A stretch of 64,000 bases of DNA, from NCBI RefSeq assembly GCF_008326305.1, contig NZ_BIXY01000007.1, positions 1 to 64,000 on the forward strand, given 5' to 3'. Position numbers and translations under genes: made by a program. Shown here piece by piece: positions 36,606 to 46,120 of the stretch. The notes under the pieces were generated by a model. It had not been told where the DNA came from. It was given only the letters and a program-made list of their open reading frames with translations, and made no database searches. The stretch comes from Dictyobacter arantiisoli. GTDB lineage: Bacteria > Chloroflexota > Ktedonobacteria > Ktedonobacterales > Ktedonobacteraceae. The stretch's first letter is position 1, and the number at the start of each line of letters is the position of its first letter.

Positions 36606-37169
36606 CTACAACGTTTCTAAATACTCGCGTCTCAGCAGGCTATAGACTTTAACATTGTGGAACTTATCGAAGCGTGGAATCATCTCACGCAGAGTTCCCT
36701 CGTACTTGAAACCCGCCTTTTCATCAGCGCGCCAGCCACCAATGTTATCTTCCATATCCTGTGTCTGAATACGATTCAAGTTCAACTCTAAAAAGCCATA
36801 TTGAAGCATCAAGCGGGTCGCCTCAGTCCCATAGCCTTTGCCATGCAGGTTACGTGCCCCGATAATCACATAAAACTCGGCACTCTGATTCAGGGTATTG
36901 ATATCCTTCAACCCCACCAGGCCAATCAAGCGATTATCTTCCTTTTGCACCACCCCAAATAAAATATGGCGGGTATCTTTATAAAGATTTTCTAATCGCT
37001 CCTTACCGCGAGCATCGCTGGTAGGATAGACAGAAAAATAACGGCGAATTTCAGCATCATTCATCCATGTGGAATAGAGATGATTATCCTGAGAGGGCTC
37101 CAGAGGTCGTAAATAGAGGCGTTCCCCTATCACAAAGGGATTCTGCAAATTTGTTGTATCTTCGGACAT
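36606..37169 (-). CDS. GNAT N-acetyltransferase, RimJ/RimL type
   Basis: This 187-residue acyltransferase uses acetyl-CoA. Family landmarks are GERLYLRPLEPSQDNHLYSTWMNDAEIRRYF, IGLVGLKDIN, AEFYVIIGARNLHGKGYGTEATRLML (the acetyl-CoA loop R/G-x-x-G-x-G/A is in GKGYGTEA), and LNRIQTQDMEDNIGGWRADEKAGFKYEGTLRE. The substrate could be a ribosomal protein N-terminus, an amino sugar or a small amine. It heads the femAB cluster. Confidence 0.9.
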   Translation of the reverse strand: MSEDTTNLQNPFVIGERLYLRPLEPSQDNHLYSTWMNDAEIRRYFSVYPTSDARGKERLENLYKDTRHILFGVVQKEDNRLIGLVGLKDINTLNQSAEFYVIIGARNLHGKGYGTEATRLMLQYGFLELNLNRIQTQDMEDNIGGWRADEKAGFKYEGTLREMIPRFDKFHNVKVYSLLRREYLETL

Positions 37170-37583
37170 AGTCTACGTTTCCCTTCTTCACAAGTTTGCT
37201 GTAGTATCCGTATGATTTCAGGAAAAGTATAGCATAGGGGCAGAGGTGAAGCAATTTTATCTCCTCCTCCGTAGGTCATTTGTGTAGGCAGGCACATCAG
37301 TGCCTGCACCCTTTGTAGCGTGTGGTGAAGAAAACAAATGATTTGCTTGTAAGATTTATACAAATATGTTATATAAAATAAGATAGATACAGTCTGTCCC
37401 GCTTATTTTCGCACTGCCGCGCTAGAATTCCTGATTCACTGCCGCTCAGATATGCTCGGTTATGCCATCTCCTCTTGTACTATGGAATGTCTCTAAACAG
37501 ACACAATAGGCTGTCGTGTGGTCATCCTGCTCATAGTATTGGTAGCATGAAGACTTGCGACACACTATCAGAAGGAGCCCAGT
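37170..37583. other. Intergenic region with repeat relic
   Basis: This 414-bp divergent region contains a degenerate family A relic (37288-37334) and an AT-rich segment (about 37340-37395) that likely holds promoters. No gene is visible. Confidence 0.5.
37288..37334. repeat. Truncated family A relic
   Basis: A hairpin GCAGGCAC-ATCA-GTGCCTGC (37288-37307) is followed by CCCTTTGTAGCGTGTGGTG, the start of a family A left arm. The right arm is missing. Confidence 0.6.
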
Positions 37584-39053
37584 ATGCAGATACCTCTGGC
37601 ATCTAAAGGCAAAATCACTGGATTACGTACGAACGCACTTGCTTATCCGGCGGTCCTGGCCCAATCGATAGCGTTGATCTCTCCTACAATGACGGCGGTC
37701 CTGATTATTCCTCTGACCTTTGCATCAGCAGGCCCGAGTGCCTGGCTGGCCTATTTGTTCGCAACGCTTATGCTGCTCTTTGTAGTCTTCAATCTCAATC
37801 AGTTTGCGCGCCGTTCATCTTCACCAGGATCGATGTATGCCTATATCGGACGCGGCCTGGGCGCACGTGGAGGAGTTCTCTCCGGCTGGGCATTGTTATG
37901 GGCCTATCTGTTTATCGGGATCGCTGGAATGAATGGCTTTGCAATTTTCAGCACTCAGCTATTGGCCGCGCTAGGTTTCACGGGAAATGTTCCGCCCATT
38001 TTCTTCTTTGGCTTGAGCGGTCTGCTCTGCTGGTATCTTGCCTATAAAGATATCCGTATCTCGGCGATGCTGACCCTGATATTAGAGGGACTTTCGGTGC
38101 TCTGTATTCTTGCGCTGGCGATCTTTGTACTCTTTGGACATGGTTTCTCGGTCGATAGCGCGCAGATTTCGCTCAAAGGGATCTCATTGCCGGGTATGAG
38201 TCTGGCGGTGGTGGCCTGTATCTTTAGTCTGGTAGGCTTTGAGAGCGCCACAGCTCTAGGCGGTGAGGCGCAAAATCCACTGCGCTCCATTCCACGTGCC
38301 GTCATCTGGAGCCTGATCCTGACTGGTCTCTTCTTTGTTTTGATGAGCTATATTGAGGTCGCAGGCGTCCGGGGCTATAAAACAACGCTGGATCAGATTT
38401 CGGCTCCACTCAATGTGCTGGCGGATTTCTATAATGTAAATTTCTTTAAGATACCACTATCAATCGGTGCCATGATCAGTTTCTTCTCACTCTCGCTCTC
38501 CTGTCTCAATGCCGGAGCGCGCATCCTCTTGCCCATGGCGCGCCATGCAGTCTTTCCAGCCAGTATTGGGAAAACACATACCACCAACCAGACACCGCAC
38601 ATTGCCGTCACGGTCTATGCAATCATCATGGTGCTTGTCCCCATCGCCTTCTCGCTCTTCACCGACACATTGACTTCCTTCAATGATGCCGGAACCCTGG
38701 CTGCGTTTGGCTTTCTCCTTGCCTACTTCCTTATCTCAATTGCGGCCCCACTCTATCTACGGCGCATCAAGGAGCTCAGAACAATCCATAGTATCCTGGC
38801 TATCCTGGCTATCATTTGTTTACTTGTACCTACAATTGGGAGCCTCTATCCTGTCCCGGCCTATCCCATCAATCTCTTTCCTTACATCTTTATCGCCTAC
38901 ATGCTCATCGGTGCTATCTGGCTCTATCTGGCCAGTCGTCGCACCCACACGCTCTTCCAGGAAATCGAGGAAGATCTGGAAGACTTGCTGCAACACATAC
39001 CCACATCTGAAGAAGCCACACCAGCTCTTTCCGAAACCATCGCCATCGAATAA
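37584..39053 (+). CDS. APC-superfamily amino acid permease
   Basis: This 489-residue cytoplasmic-membrane transporter has about 12 hydrophobic helices. The APC consensus is visible in helix 1 (AQSIALISPTMTAVLIIPLTFASAGPSAWLAY) and in FARRSSSPGSMYAYIGRGLGARGGVLSGWALLWAYL, and also in the helix 6 region GFESATALGGEAQNPLRSIPRAVIWS. The C-terminal 30 residues are acidic and cytoplasmic. The substrate is likely an amino acid or polyamine but is not defined. ATG 37584 follows AAGGAG at 6 nt. The gene is monocistronic. Confidence 0.9.
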   Translation: MQIPLASKGKITGLRTNALAYPAVLAQSIALISPTMTAVLIIPLTFASAGPSAWLAYLFATLMLLFVVFNLNQFARRSSSPGSMYAYIGRGLGARGGVLSGWALLWAYLFIGIAGMNGFAIFSTQLLAALGFTGNVPPIFFFGLSGLLCWYLAYKDIRISAMLTLILEGLSVLCILALAIFVLFGHGFSVDSAQISLKGISLPGMSLAVVACIFSLVGFESATALGGEAQNPLRSIPRAVIWSLILTGLFFVLMSYIEVAGVRGYKTTLDQISAPLNVLADFYNVNFFKIPLSIGAMISFFSLSLSCLNAGARILLPMARHAVFPASIGKTHTTNQTPHIAVTVYAIIMVLVPIAFSLFTDTLTSFNDAGTLAAFGFLLAYFLISIAAPLYLRRIKELRTIHSILAILAIICLLVPTIGSLYPVPAYPINLFPYIFIAYMLIGAIWLYLASRRTHTLFQEIEEDLEDLLQHIPTSEEATPALSETIAIE

Positions 39054-39129
39054 TTGTAGATGCGGTTGTACGATGACCTTCGCTGGCGCCGTGCGATGCC
39101 TACATAACCCGAACAGCGACCTTCGCATC

Positions 39130-39642
39130 TTACCGCTGGTTGAGCGGTAGGTTGAGATCACGTACCTGACCGGGATAGTGCGCGAAGCCGACATGTGCCC
39201 CGATCTCTTGCTCAGGAAGATTTAGCAACGCGGCCTTCCGTTCCAGAGCTAGTTTGATAAGAGCAACTGCAGTATCGAGGTCGAGCGCATCTGTATTTAT
39301 GACCAGATCGTAGAGATGTGCATCACTACTGTTCTGATGATAATCTTCCTCCCCCAGGATGGGCACATTCACATCTGGCGGACCAACTACGAGAGCGGGA
39401 TCCATTGTGCGCAAGCTTGACAAAAAGCGTCCAATTGCATTCTGCGAATATTCATCTTGAGATGCCGCATCACCTTCGCTGATACCTAATTCTCGCGCGA
39501 CTCGCACCACGAAATCATGATCAACTAGCTTCCATTGCAACTTCTCTGCCAGACGTCGTGCAATCTCGCCACCACCACTGCCATATTCGCGTGAAACGGT
39601 AACGGCACACATATTCCCAATCAAAGTCTGTTGAGTATCCAT
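39130..39642 (-). CDS. Cytidylate kinase-like family protein
   Basis: This 170-residue P-loop protein starts CAVTVSREYGSGGGEIARRLAEKLQW, the signature of cytidylate-kinase-like (PF13189) proteins, in which SGGGEIA is a variant nucleotide-binding loop. DHDFVVRVARELG and YDLVINTDALDLDTAVALIKLALE are the other conserved regions. It is shorter than typical CMP kinases and lacks most of the CMP-binding domain, so it may have another substrate. ATG 39642 is chosen because AGGAGG is 9 nt upstream; ATG 39651 would touch the AGGAGG. Confidence 0.85.
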   Translation of the reverse strand: MDTQQTLIGNMCAVTVSREYGSGGGEIARRLAEKLQWKLVDHDFVVRVARELGISEGDAASQDEYSQNAIGRFLSSLRTMDPALVVGPPDVNVPILGEEDYHQNSSDAHLYDLVINTDALDLDTAVALIKLALERKAALLNLPEQEIGAHVGFAHYPGQVRDLNLPLNQR

Positions 39643-39757
39643 TGAATACATCCTCCTATCCTTGAGGAATCTATGCTCTATTCATAACATATGTTCCACT
39701 TTTAGTACGGTTGAGAATAGCAAGAGGAATACATATTTCAACTCAAACCGGTGCTGT

Positions 39758-40519
39758 CTAGGCCGGGATATTCATATCATGAAGCAGGTCTGGTACCGTC
39801 ACTAATTGATAACCACGCTGCTGCAATGTTGTAATAATGTGAGGCAGGGCCGCTACGGTCTGGCTGCGATCACCACCGCCATCATGCATGAGAATAATGG
39901 AACCATTATGGGCATTGTTCAAAGCGGTATTTTCGATTGATGCTACGCCAGGGCGGCTCCAGTCCACAGTATCAACATTCCAGATTACCATCGTCATGTT
40001 CAGCGCGGCTACCTGAGCACGCACCGTGGCGTTGACCGAACCATAAGGTGGACGTAACAAGCCAGGACGCTGACCGGTGGCCTTTTGCACTGCATCAGCA
40101 GCACTGGTGACTTCCTTAGAAATCGCGGCTGGTGTTAGTTTTGTCAGATCTGGATGATCCCAGGTATGGTCTTCAACCACGTTGCCATCTCCTATCGCCT
40201 GTTTGACCAGATTGGGATTACTCTGGACCTGGTTACCAATCGCAAAGAAGGTGGCATGGACATGATGCTGTGCCAGAATCGAAAGTACCTGTGGAGTATA
40301 GGTCGGATTTGGACCATCATCGAAGGTCAGTGCAATCTTTGGCAAATCGCTGCGTCCCTGCCCAATAACGCGTGCCTGCGCGGGCGTGGTGGGAGCCGGA
40401 GTACCAGCTTTAGCAGCCGCATGTACACCCTGCAAAGGTTGCAATAATACGCCCATCAGGCTCAATATAAAAATCAAGGCACAGGTAAGTGCAATTTTGG
40501 TAGATTGAAATGTTCGCAT
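39758..40519 (-). CDS. Secreted polysaccharide deacetylase
   Basis: This 253-residue NodB-fold deacetylase is exported by an N-terminal signal/anchor (ALTCALIFILSLMGVLL, cleavage near VHAAA). It acts on peptidoglycan or chitin-like polymers. Motif 1 is ALTFDDGPNPTY (catalytic Asp and metal Asp), motif 2 is DHTWDHPDLT (two metal His), motif 3 is RPPYGSVNAT, motif 4 is NVDTVDW and motif 5 is IILMHDGGGDRSQT. All residues are intact. ATG 40519 is preferred over 40591, which would put extra residues before the signal sequence. It is monocistronic. Confidence 0.93.
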   Translation of the reverse strand: MRTFQSTKIALTCALIFILSLMGVLLQPLQGVHAAAKAGTPAPTTPAQARVIGQGRSDLPKIALTFDDGPNPTYTPQVLSILAQHHVHATFFAIGNQVQSNPNLVKQAIGDGNVVEDHTWDHPDLTKLTPAAISKEVTSAADAVQKATGQRPGLLRPPYGSVNATVRAQVAALNMTMVIWNVDTVDWSRPGVASIENTALNNAHNGSIILMHDGGGDRSQTVAALPHIITTLQQRGYQLVTVPDLLHDMNIPA

Positions 40520-41038
40520 GTTTCTCACAATCCAGGAAAAAATGACGTAAGTAAAGGCCAGCTTTGAAATAACGGGCCGGAATTGCAACAATGCAAAACT
40601 GCTGAGCCAGTCAGTGATATGACAGATAGCGCTTCAACGCTCAGAATATCCATACACAGGCAACACTGTATTTATAGAATGACTCCATACTACTTTTAGT
40701 GCGTATGTTGCATATGGATATATTCTGCGATCATAGCAGATAGCATACAGCAAACTGTACTAATGAGTTTCATATTATCGCATATTAATTCATCCTGTAC
40801 AGAGCAAAGATCAATGAACTCCACATTCACAGTTCAGTCCAGGAAAATTTCCAGCACCCTGAAGCACCCTGAAGCACCAGGGCCAATTGGGCTATGCCAT
40901 TTGATTACATCATAAAATAGCTTCAGTATCCTGAACTGACTCTATAGCGCCCTACAGAAGAATTTTAAGCTCAAAAACCAGCATTACTGCTTGACAAAAT
41001 GGCTCTCTATCCTTTCGGGGGATTGAGAGGAGGAGTTT
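40520..41038. other. Gene-free region, promoter side of the deacetylase
   Basis: This is AT-rich, with the direct repeat CACCCTGAAG at 40856-40876. It holds no supportable gene; it is followed by the 41.03-41.32 kb repeat cluster. Confidence 0.5.
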
Positions 41039-41098
41039 GCGAGGACTGTCATGCCCCCGGCATGCCTGCCATCGCGCTCCGTCATGGGCTGCCGCCCC
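41034..41098. repeat. Interspersed repeat block (GCGAGGACTGTCATG)
   Basis: This block matches the interior of the 6192-6344 element with few differences (GCGAGGACTGTCATGCCCC, CATGCCTGCCATCGCGCTCCG, CTGCCGCCCC). It holds hairpins and no gene. The 208-bp element at 41099 is inserted at its end. Confidence 0.75.
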
Positions 41099-41318
41099 CA
41101 TAGGTGCGAACGTAAGCGGGATTGTTAAGGGTGCAACCCTTAACCTGGGGTTCGGGGCTGTGCCCCGATCTCTCACCTCCCTCTCGCCGCCGCGCGCGGC
41201 GGCGAAGAAAAGAAGAAAAAGGGGTATTTGGGGACACCCCAAACCCCGGCAAAGGGCTGGCCGCCCTTTGCAATCCCGCTTGTAAAGCCTTACGTTCGCA
41301 CCTATGGGCTGCCGCCCC
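41087..41318. mobile_element. 208-bp MITE with 17-bp TIRs and 12-bp flanking repeats
   Basis: The ends CATAGGTGCGAACGTAA (41099-41115) and its complement (41290-41306) are perfect. GGCTGCCGCCCC flanks both sides (41087-41098 and 41307-41318), as expected for a target duplication. Inside are nested hairpins: GTTAAGGGTTGCACCCTTAAC-like, a CCTGGGGTTCGGGG / CCCCAAACCCCGG pair, and GCCGCCGCGCGCGGCGGC. The whole unit can fold back on itself. It has no protein-coding content. Confidence 0.8.
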
Positions 41319-41527
41319 TGTACCCCGCTTTCACCCGCAAGGACGGAGAGCCTTCTATTCCATTTCTTAACTAAAGTAGTTTCACTTTTATTTAATTTCA
41401 AACTATTTAAACAACAAAAAGGCATAAATAGCTAGTAAAATGATCGTTAATCTTCTATAATTATTCTTAGGTTCTTTGCTATGAACCCTATAAAATCGTT
41501 ATTTTTCTATGTACGAGGGAGTTTTGA

Positions 41528-42151
41528 ATGCAAGAACGCACGATATCTAATCGTATATCTTATGTTGCTTTTGCTTGCGCAATTCTATTAACTCTAGTAT
41601 TAGAAGGGACCTATGCGCAAAAGGCTGCGGCCCAAACATTGAGCCATGTCAATCCGCATAGTGTCACAATTCATCCCCATCATATCTTTGCTGGAACCAT
41701 TACTGACACGGGCACTTTTTCCTGCCAGTCAAATACAGCGGCTATTCGCTGTTATGGACCACAGCAGATCCGTCAGGCCTATAGCATCCAGCCATTACTC
41801 AACCGGGGCGTCACTGGTAAAAACCAGACCATTGTTATCTTAGATGCCTATAGTGCCCCGAGTATTGCTTCTGACTTGCATGCCTTTGATAAAAGATTTG
41901 GTCTGAATGATCCCAAACTCAATATCATTGCCGGAGAAGGCTCACTCACCCCCTGGGACCCCACTGATCCGCTGCAGACCAATTGGGCTGGCGAGATCGC
42001 ACTGGATGTCGAGTGGTCGCATGTTGTGGCTCCTGATGCCACCACAGGTTGGGGCTCACCAATCGTCTCGAAGTTCGTGCCGCTGCTGGTAGCCTTCACA
42101 GGTGGCCCACACTTACATGACTACGATCGTCAGGTAGCCAGCATTCACTAA
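41528..42151 (+). pseudogene. Internally deleted S53 (sedolisin-type) peptidase
   Basis: The frame is open for 207 residues but keeps only the two ends of a peptidase. The N-terminal part has a signal peptide (FACAILLTLVLEG), CYGPQQIRQAYSIQPLLNRGVTGKNQTIVILDAY and AGEIALDVEWSHVVAPDA, which contains the Glu and Asp of the sedolisin triad. It then jumps straight to TTGWGSPIVSKFVPLL, which belongs at the extreme C-terminus of the family. The middle, including the oxyanion Asp and the catalytic Ser in GTS, is missing (roughly 200 residues). The joint is in frame, so a stable but inactive secreted protein could still be made. A perfect terminator follows. Confidence 0.75.
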
Positions 42152-42163
42152 ACTATCCTCGCA

Positions 42164-42223
42164 CCAGGAAATACAAAGAGGGCCCTATCACATTTGTGGT
42201 AGGGCCCTCTTTGTATTTCCTGG
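42164..42223. terminator. 24-bp perfect terminator
   Basis: Arms 42164-42187 and 42200-42223 are perfectly complementary with a 12-nt loop that can pair further. It serves the S53 remnant and possibly the convergent glycosyltransferase. Confidence 0.9.
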
Positions 42224-42347
42224 TATTTCCTGCTTCATACTATTTCATGTTTTCCGCTCTCTTCACGCGTGAGTTTTCACACCCAAAGTACTCAAAATAA
42301 CATGCCTGCCCTCTAACGGTCAACCCTGGCCTGGAATAATGCGGCGC

Positions 42348-43343
42348 TTACTTACTACTACTCATGCTATTATCTCTGGGTGGAAATCCGACAGCATGAT
42401 GCACAATGTAGAGAGGACGAGCACGCACTTCATCATAGATACGACCAAGATATTCACCAATAATGCCCAGGAAGATTAATTGAATACCGCCCAGGAATAG
42501 TACAAGAATCAACGTTGAGGCCTGGCCTGTAATAGCACCGGTCACCAGACGCAAAAATGCGGCCACTACAATCCCTAAGAGGCTAATGACCGCCAATATA
42601 AAACCAAAGGTAGTTGCCAGTTGCAGCGGAAGATGGCTAAAGCTCGTAATAGCATCTAATGAAAATTTTATCATCTTATTTAGCGGATACTTTGTTTCAC
42701 CTGCGTAGCGTTCCTCACGCTTATAAAGGACAGCTTCCTGACGGAAACCCACCCAGGCTGAGAGTCCACGCATAAAACGATGATGTTCACGCATCTGAAT
42801 TAATGAATCTACCACTTGACGATCTACTAATCGGAAATCACCCACGTTGCGCGGGATAGAAATAGAGGTAATCCGATCGATCAAACGATAAAATAAATCA
42901 GCGGTGATGAGCTTGAACTTTGTTTCACCCACGCGCGACTCACGTTGTGCATAGACCACCTCCACGCCTTCTTTCCAGCGTGCAATCAATTCGGGTATAA
43001 CTTCAGGAGGATCTTGCAAATCGGAATCCATCACGACGACCGCCTTACCCTGCGCATAATCAAGCCCTGCAGAAATAGCAATCTGGTGTCCGAAGTTGCG
43101 TGAAAAATCGATGATGCGCACACGTGGATCAGAGGCATGCAAGTCTTGCATGACCTGGTAGGATGAATCGCGGCTACCATCGTTCACCAGGATGAGTTCA
43201 AAAGGCTCTCCGACCTTTTCCATCACCTGTGTGACCCGGGCATAGAAATGAGGAAGTGTCTCCTCTTCGTTAAAGATTGGAGCTACAATAGAGTAGATCG
43301 GCGGTACTATATTATCCAACTCTCTAGCTTGTTCTACAGACAT
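42348..43343 (-). CDS. Family 2 glycosyltransferase (GtrB/DPM-like)
   Basis: This 331-residue membrane-anchored glycosyltransferase probably transfers a sugar from a nucleotide donor to polyprenyl phosphate. The GT-A domain shows [40 protein letters not shown] and the DxD region [13 protein letters not shown]. The C-terminus has two TM helices ([54 protein letters not shown]), typical of the GtrB type. ATG 43343 follows AAGGAG. A GtrA remnant and a GT39 glycosyltransferase lie upstream on the same strand, so it may supply the lipid-linked sugar for the GT39 enzyme. Confidence 0.92.
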   Translation of the reverse strand: MSVEQARELDNIVPPIYSIVAPIFNEEETLPHFYARVTQVMEKVGEPFELILVNDGSRDSSYQVMQDLHASDPRVRIIDFSRNFGHQIAISAGLDYAQGKAVVVMDSDLQDPPEVIPELIARWKEGVEVVYAQRESRVGETKFKLITADLFYRLIDRITSISIPRNVGDFRLVDRQVVDSLIQMREHHRFMRGLSAWVGFRQEAVLYKREERYAGETKYPLNKMIKFSLDAITSFSHLPLQLATTFGFILAVISLLGIVVAAFLRLVTGAITGQASTLILVLFLGGIQLIFLGIIGEYLGRIYDEVRARPLYIVHHAVGFPPRDNSMSSSK

Positions 43344-43467
43344 CGTATATTCTCCTTGCAGGTTTTTCTGCAGCCATCACCTACATTAATTACTCATCTT
43401 TATAGTATTCAACGTTTTTACTCGATGCACAAAAACGTTGACGATATTGCTCTTATCTATGGTGCTT

Positions 43468-43563
43468 TTATGCGCGAAAAACCAGCATATTCATCACAAA
43501 GAAGTTTACCAGAGATGCTACACAAATGCCTAGTGCTGAGGTGAATAAAGTAGGCAAATGGAC
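43468..43563 (-). pseudogene. GtrA flippase remnant (C-terminal end only)
   Basis: Directly after the GT39 stop codon, in the same frame, 31 codons encode PTLFTSALGICVASLVNFF then VMNMLVFRA and a stop. This resembles the last TM helix and the terminal W/L-V-F-R of GtrA-family lipid-linked-sugar flippases, which normally sit next to a GtrB-type gene as here. The rest of the gene is absent. The fragment has no start or ribosome site of its own. Confidence 0.55.
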
Positions 43564-45849
43564 TTATTTCAAAGCTGAGCAATCATAGAGATGCTGGTTT
43601 TGCCCACCACCAAAACCAAAGTCACCCGTGCTGCTTGTGGTAGACGAACTCCATTCGCTGGTAGGGACAATCTTACAATTGTTTTGCACCCAGGAAGTGA
43701 GCTGGCTTTGTCCACCGAAACCACCGAAACCACCAAAACCACGACCGCCGGTAGCAGACTCGATTTCCTCACGCGCTGCGGCAGGTAACTGATCCAATAT
43801 CTCTGAGATATTGCCTTGTGAAGAGAGGAGGAAGTAACGCACCTGTCCGCTCTTGACCAGTTGTGTCAGCTTTTGCTGCGTCAAAATGGGATCACTGCCA
43901 GAGAAGCCCCCCATCGTCATCAATTGCGCCCCGGTATCAATAATGATCCTTTCGGCTGCGCTGGCGTTTGTCACGGCCAACGCATAGCGCGCACTGCCTT
44001 GATGCGTCTGGATAAATTGCTCTAACTTGACATTCGCGGTTGATCCACCATCAGGGAGACCACCCGCACGCCCAGCACCTGTCGGAGGAGTAAAACCACC
44101 TGTAGCACCTGGGAAGCCACTTTTCGTGCCTGTATCGCCCGTACGGATACCCGCGCCAAATCCTCCTCTATCACCCGTACGGATACCCGCACCAAATCCT
44201 CCTCTATCACTACTCGCCAGGGCCGGACCACTTGTTGGGAGGGTGGAATTGCCAGGAGCTGAGACACTTATCAATGACCAGACCAGAGGTGTTACTAATA
44301 ATACTGCCATGCCGACCATGACGGCGGGAAGCTGTATCTTCAATGCGCTGAGCTTGAATTGCCAGCGTACTTTGGTCAGGATCAATGCAAGCACACCCAA
44401 TGCTCCAAGAATGGCGAGGATAGGAATGAGTATCGTGGACCAGGGAGTACCATAGGCGGTGAGGAGATAGATCTGCTCCGCAAGCGTCAGGACAATTGCC
44501 AGGGGTAAGATCCAGGCACGCCAATCTGAACGGGCACGTGTACGGTACTCATGCCAGAGGGTCACGAGCCCTATCGCTGCCAATCCACAGATAGGCGGGG
44601 CGATTGTCACCAGATAGTAGGAATGGTAGAAACCGGCGACGCTAAAAAAGCCACCACAGGTGAACAACCAGACTCCCCAGAGAAGCAGATTTTGATGCCA
44701 GCGTTGCAGGGGCCAGCGCAAACGCGATTGCCATGCCATCGCCAGCATACCCAATAAGGCTAATGGCAACAGCCAGCTGACCTGACCACCCAGTTCTGGC
44801 TTAAAAAGACGGAAGACACTGGGCGCGCCACCTTCATTGAAGATGTTGCCGCCGCCACCACCGCCAAAAGAACCAGTTGGAGCTGCTGCATTGCCGGAAC
44901 CGGCATTTGCTGGAGGCATTGTAGAAGCCGTTACAGTGCCTCCGCCTCCACGTGCCCCTCCGCCAGCGTTCATACCCGTTAAACGTTGTAAGCCATTATA
45001 GCCAAACGCCAGTTCAATCTCGGAGTTGGTCTGGCTGGAACCAACATACGGTCGCTCGGAAGCTGGCGTCAAATCTACCGCTATCAGCCAGGAAAAAGAG
45101 ACAACCAGCAGTACCACCAGCGCCACTGCCAGATAGCCGATACGCTTCTTCCAGCTATGCGGAGCACTCAGCAAATAATACAGGCCAATCGCAGGCAATA
45201 CCAGATACGCCTCCAGCGTTTTGATATTGAAACCGAGACCTACCAGCACAGCACACAATACCAGCCAGCGTAAGCGCCCGGTGCTCACTGCCAGTAACAC
45301 ACACCAGACCGCCAGCAAGAGCGTCAGAATCAGCAAAGGATCAAGATTATTATCTCGATTCATGGTGACCGTGATCGGGGTGATTGATAGTGCAAGAGCC
45401 GCAATCAGGCCGGGAATGGGGCCGAAAGAGTGTCGTACCAGCCGATAGATTATGAATACGGACAACGTACCCGCAATCGCCTGTGGTACCAATAAGCTGA
45501 CACTCGAAAAACCAAATCCTAACAACTCAGCGATCTTCGCGCTCAGCGTCTGTATCCATAATCCCAAAGCGGGCTTATCTACCGTCACAAAGCCACTGGG
45601 ATCAAAGGATGCAAAGAAAAAGTTGTGCCAGCTTTCCAGCATACTTCTTACCGTGGCAGCATAAAATTCATTGCCATAGCCATTTTCCTGGATCAAGAAA
45701 AAATTCAGGAAGGCGGAAAAAGCTACAATGAGGCCCAGCGCAATGCGATGCCAGCGCTGCGTAGGTTGCTCCCCTGAAATGGGATGCGCGTCAAGCAGTT
45801 CGGGTCCGACAGAACCTATGACGGACAACGGAACATCTTCAGTCTTCAT
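43564..45849 (-). CDS. GT39/ArnT-like membrane glycosyltransferase
   Basis: This 761-residue protein of the PMT/ArnT family transfers sugars from polyprenyl-phosphate donors on the outer membrane face. The first periplasmic loop GYGNEFYAATVRSMLESWHNFFFASFDPSGFVTVDKPALGLWIQ holds the acidic catalytic region. About 11-13 TM helices follow. Gly/Asn-rich insertions occur at about 300-345 and 540-610, including an exact 12-residue duplication (RGGFGAGIRTGD). The C-terminal soluble domain contains GGFSGSDPILTQQKLTQLV and a Gly-rich GGRGFGGFGGFGG. ATG 45849 follows GAGGATATATTGA. Confidence 0.9.
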   Translation of the reverse strand: MKTEDVPLSVIGSVGPELLDAHPISGEQPTQRWHRIALGLIVAFSAFLNFFLIQENGYGNEFYAATVRSMLESWHNFFFASFDPSGFVTVDKPALGLWIQTLSAKIAELLGFGFSSVSLLVPQAIAGTLSVFIIYRLVRHSFGPIPGLIAALALSITPITVTMNRDNNLDPLLILTLLLAVWCVLLAVSTGRLRWLVLCAVLVGLGFNIKTLEAYLVLPAIGLYYLLSAPHSWKKRIGYLAVALVVLLVVSFSWLIAVDLTPASERPYVGSSQTNSEIELAFGYNGLQRLTGMNAGGGARGGGGTVTASTMPPANAGSGNAAAPTGSFGGGGGGNIFNEGGAPSVFRLFKPELGGQVSWLLPLALLGMLAMAWQSRLRWPLQRWHQNLLLWGVWLFTCGGFFSVAGFYHSYYLVTIAPPICGLAAIGLVTLWHEYRTRARSDWRAWILPLAIVLTLAEQIYLLTAYGTPWSTILIPILAILGALGVLALILTKVRWQFKLSALKIQLPAVMVGMAVLLVTPLVWSLISVSAPGNSTLPTSGPALASSDRGGFGAGIRTGDRGGFGAGIRTGDTGTKSGFPGATGGFTPPTGAGRAGGLPDGGSTANVKLEQFIQTHQGSARYALAVTNASAAERIIIDTGAQLMTMGGFSGSDPILTQQKLTQLVKSGQVRYFLLSSQGNISEILDQLPAAAREEIESATGGRGFGGFGGFGGQSQLTSWVQNNCKIVPTSEWSSSTTSSTGDFGFGGGQNQHLYDCSALK
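44138..44209. repeat. 36-bp intragenic tandem duplication
   Basis: A 36-bp unit occurs twice (44138 and 44174) with one mismatch, encoding the duplicated RGGFGAGIRTGD. It keeps the reading frame. Confidence 0.9.
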
Positions 45850-46120
45850 TCAATATATCCTCGATTACACTTCCGATTCTATGTACACATATAGGCAGGA
45901 AAGATTCTTCTCATAAGCCCAGTAATTTGTGCCAGGGTCGGATTCATGTGAGTAATAAGGTGTACAATAACAGTTAAACTATCCAAAGTGTACCGTGCTG
46001 CGTCATAATTGTCTTCAGGGAAACCCCTGATGTGATTTCAGCTCACGATGAACTACAATATGCACATATTCAGGAACAGTAATTGTCATAGAGTAGGAAG
46101 AGAACAAAAGGAAGACGCTT
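45850..46120. other. Divergent intergenic region
   Basis: This 271-bp spacer separates GT39 and the sensor kinase and must contain both promoters. It holds no gene; I found no strong operator. Confidence 0.5.

Noticed and set aside
41037-41370. Overlapping Arg/Pro-rich frames on both strands
   Set aside because: They are read from the GC-rich nested hairpins of the 208-bp element; no start signals and no family features.
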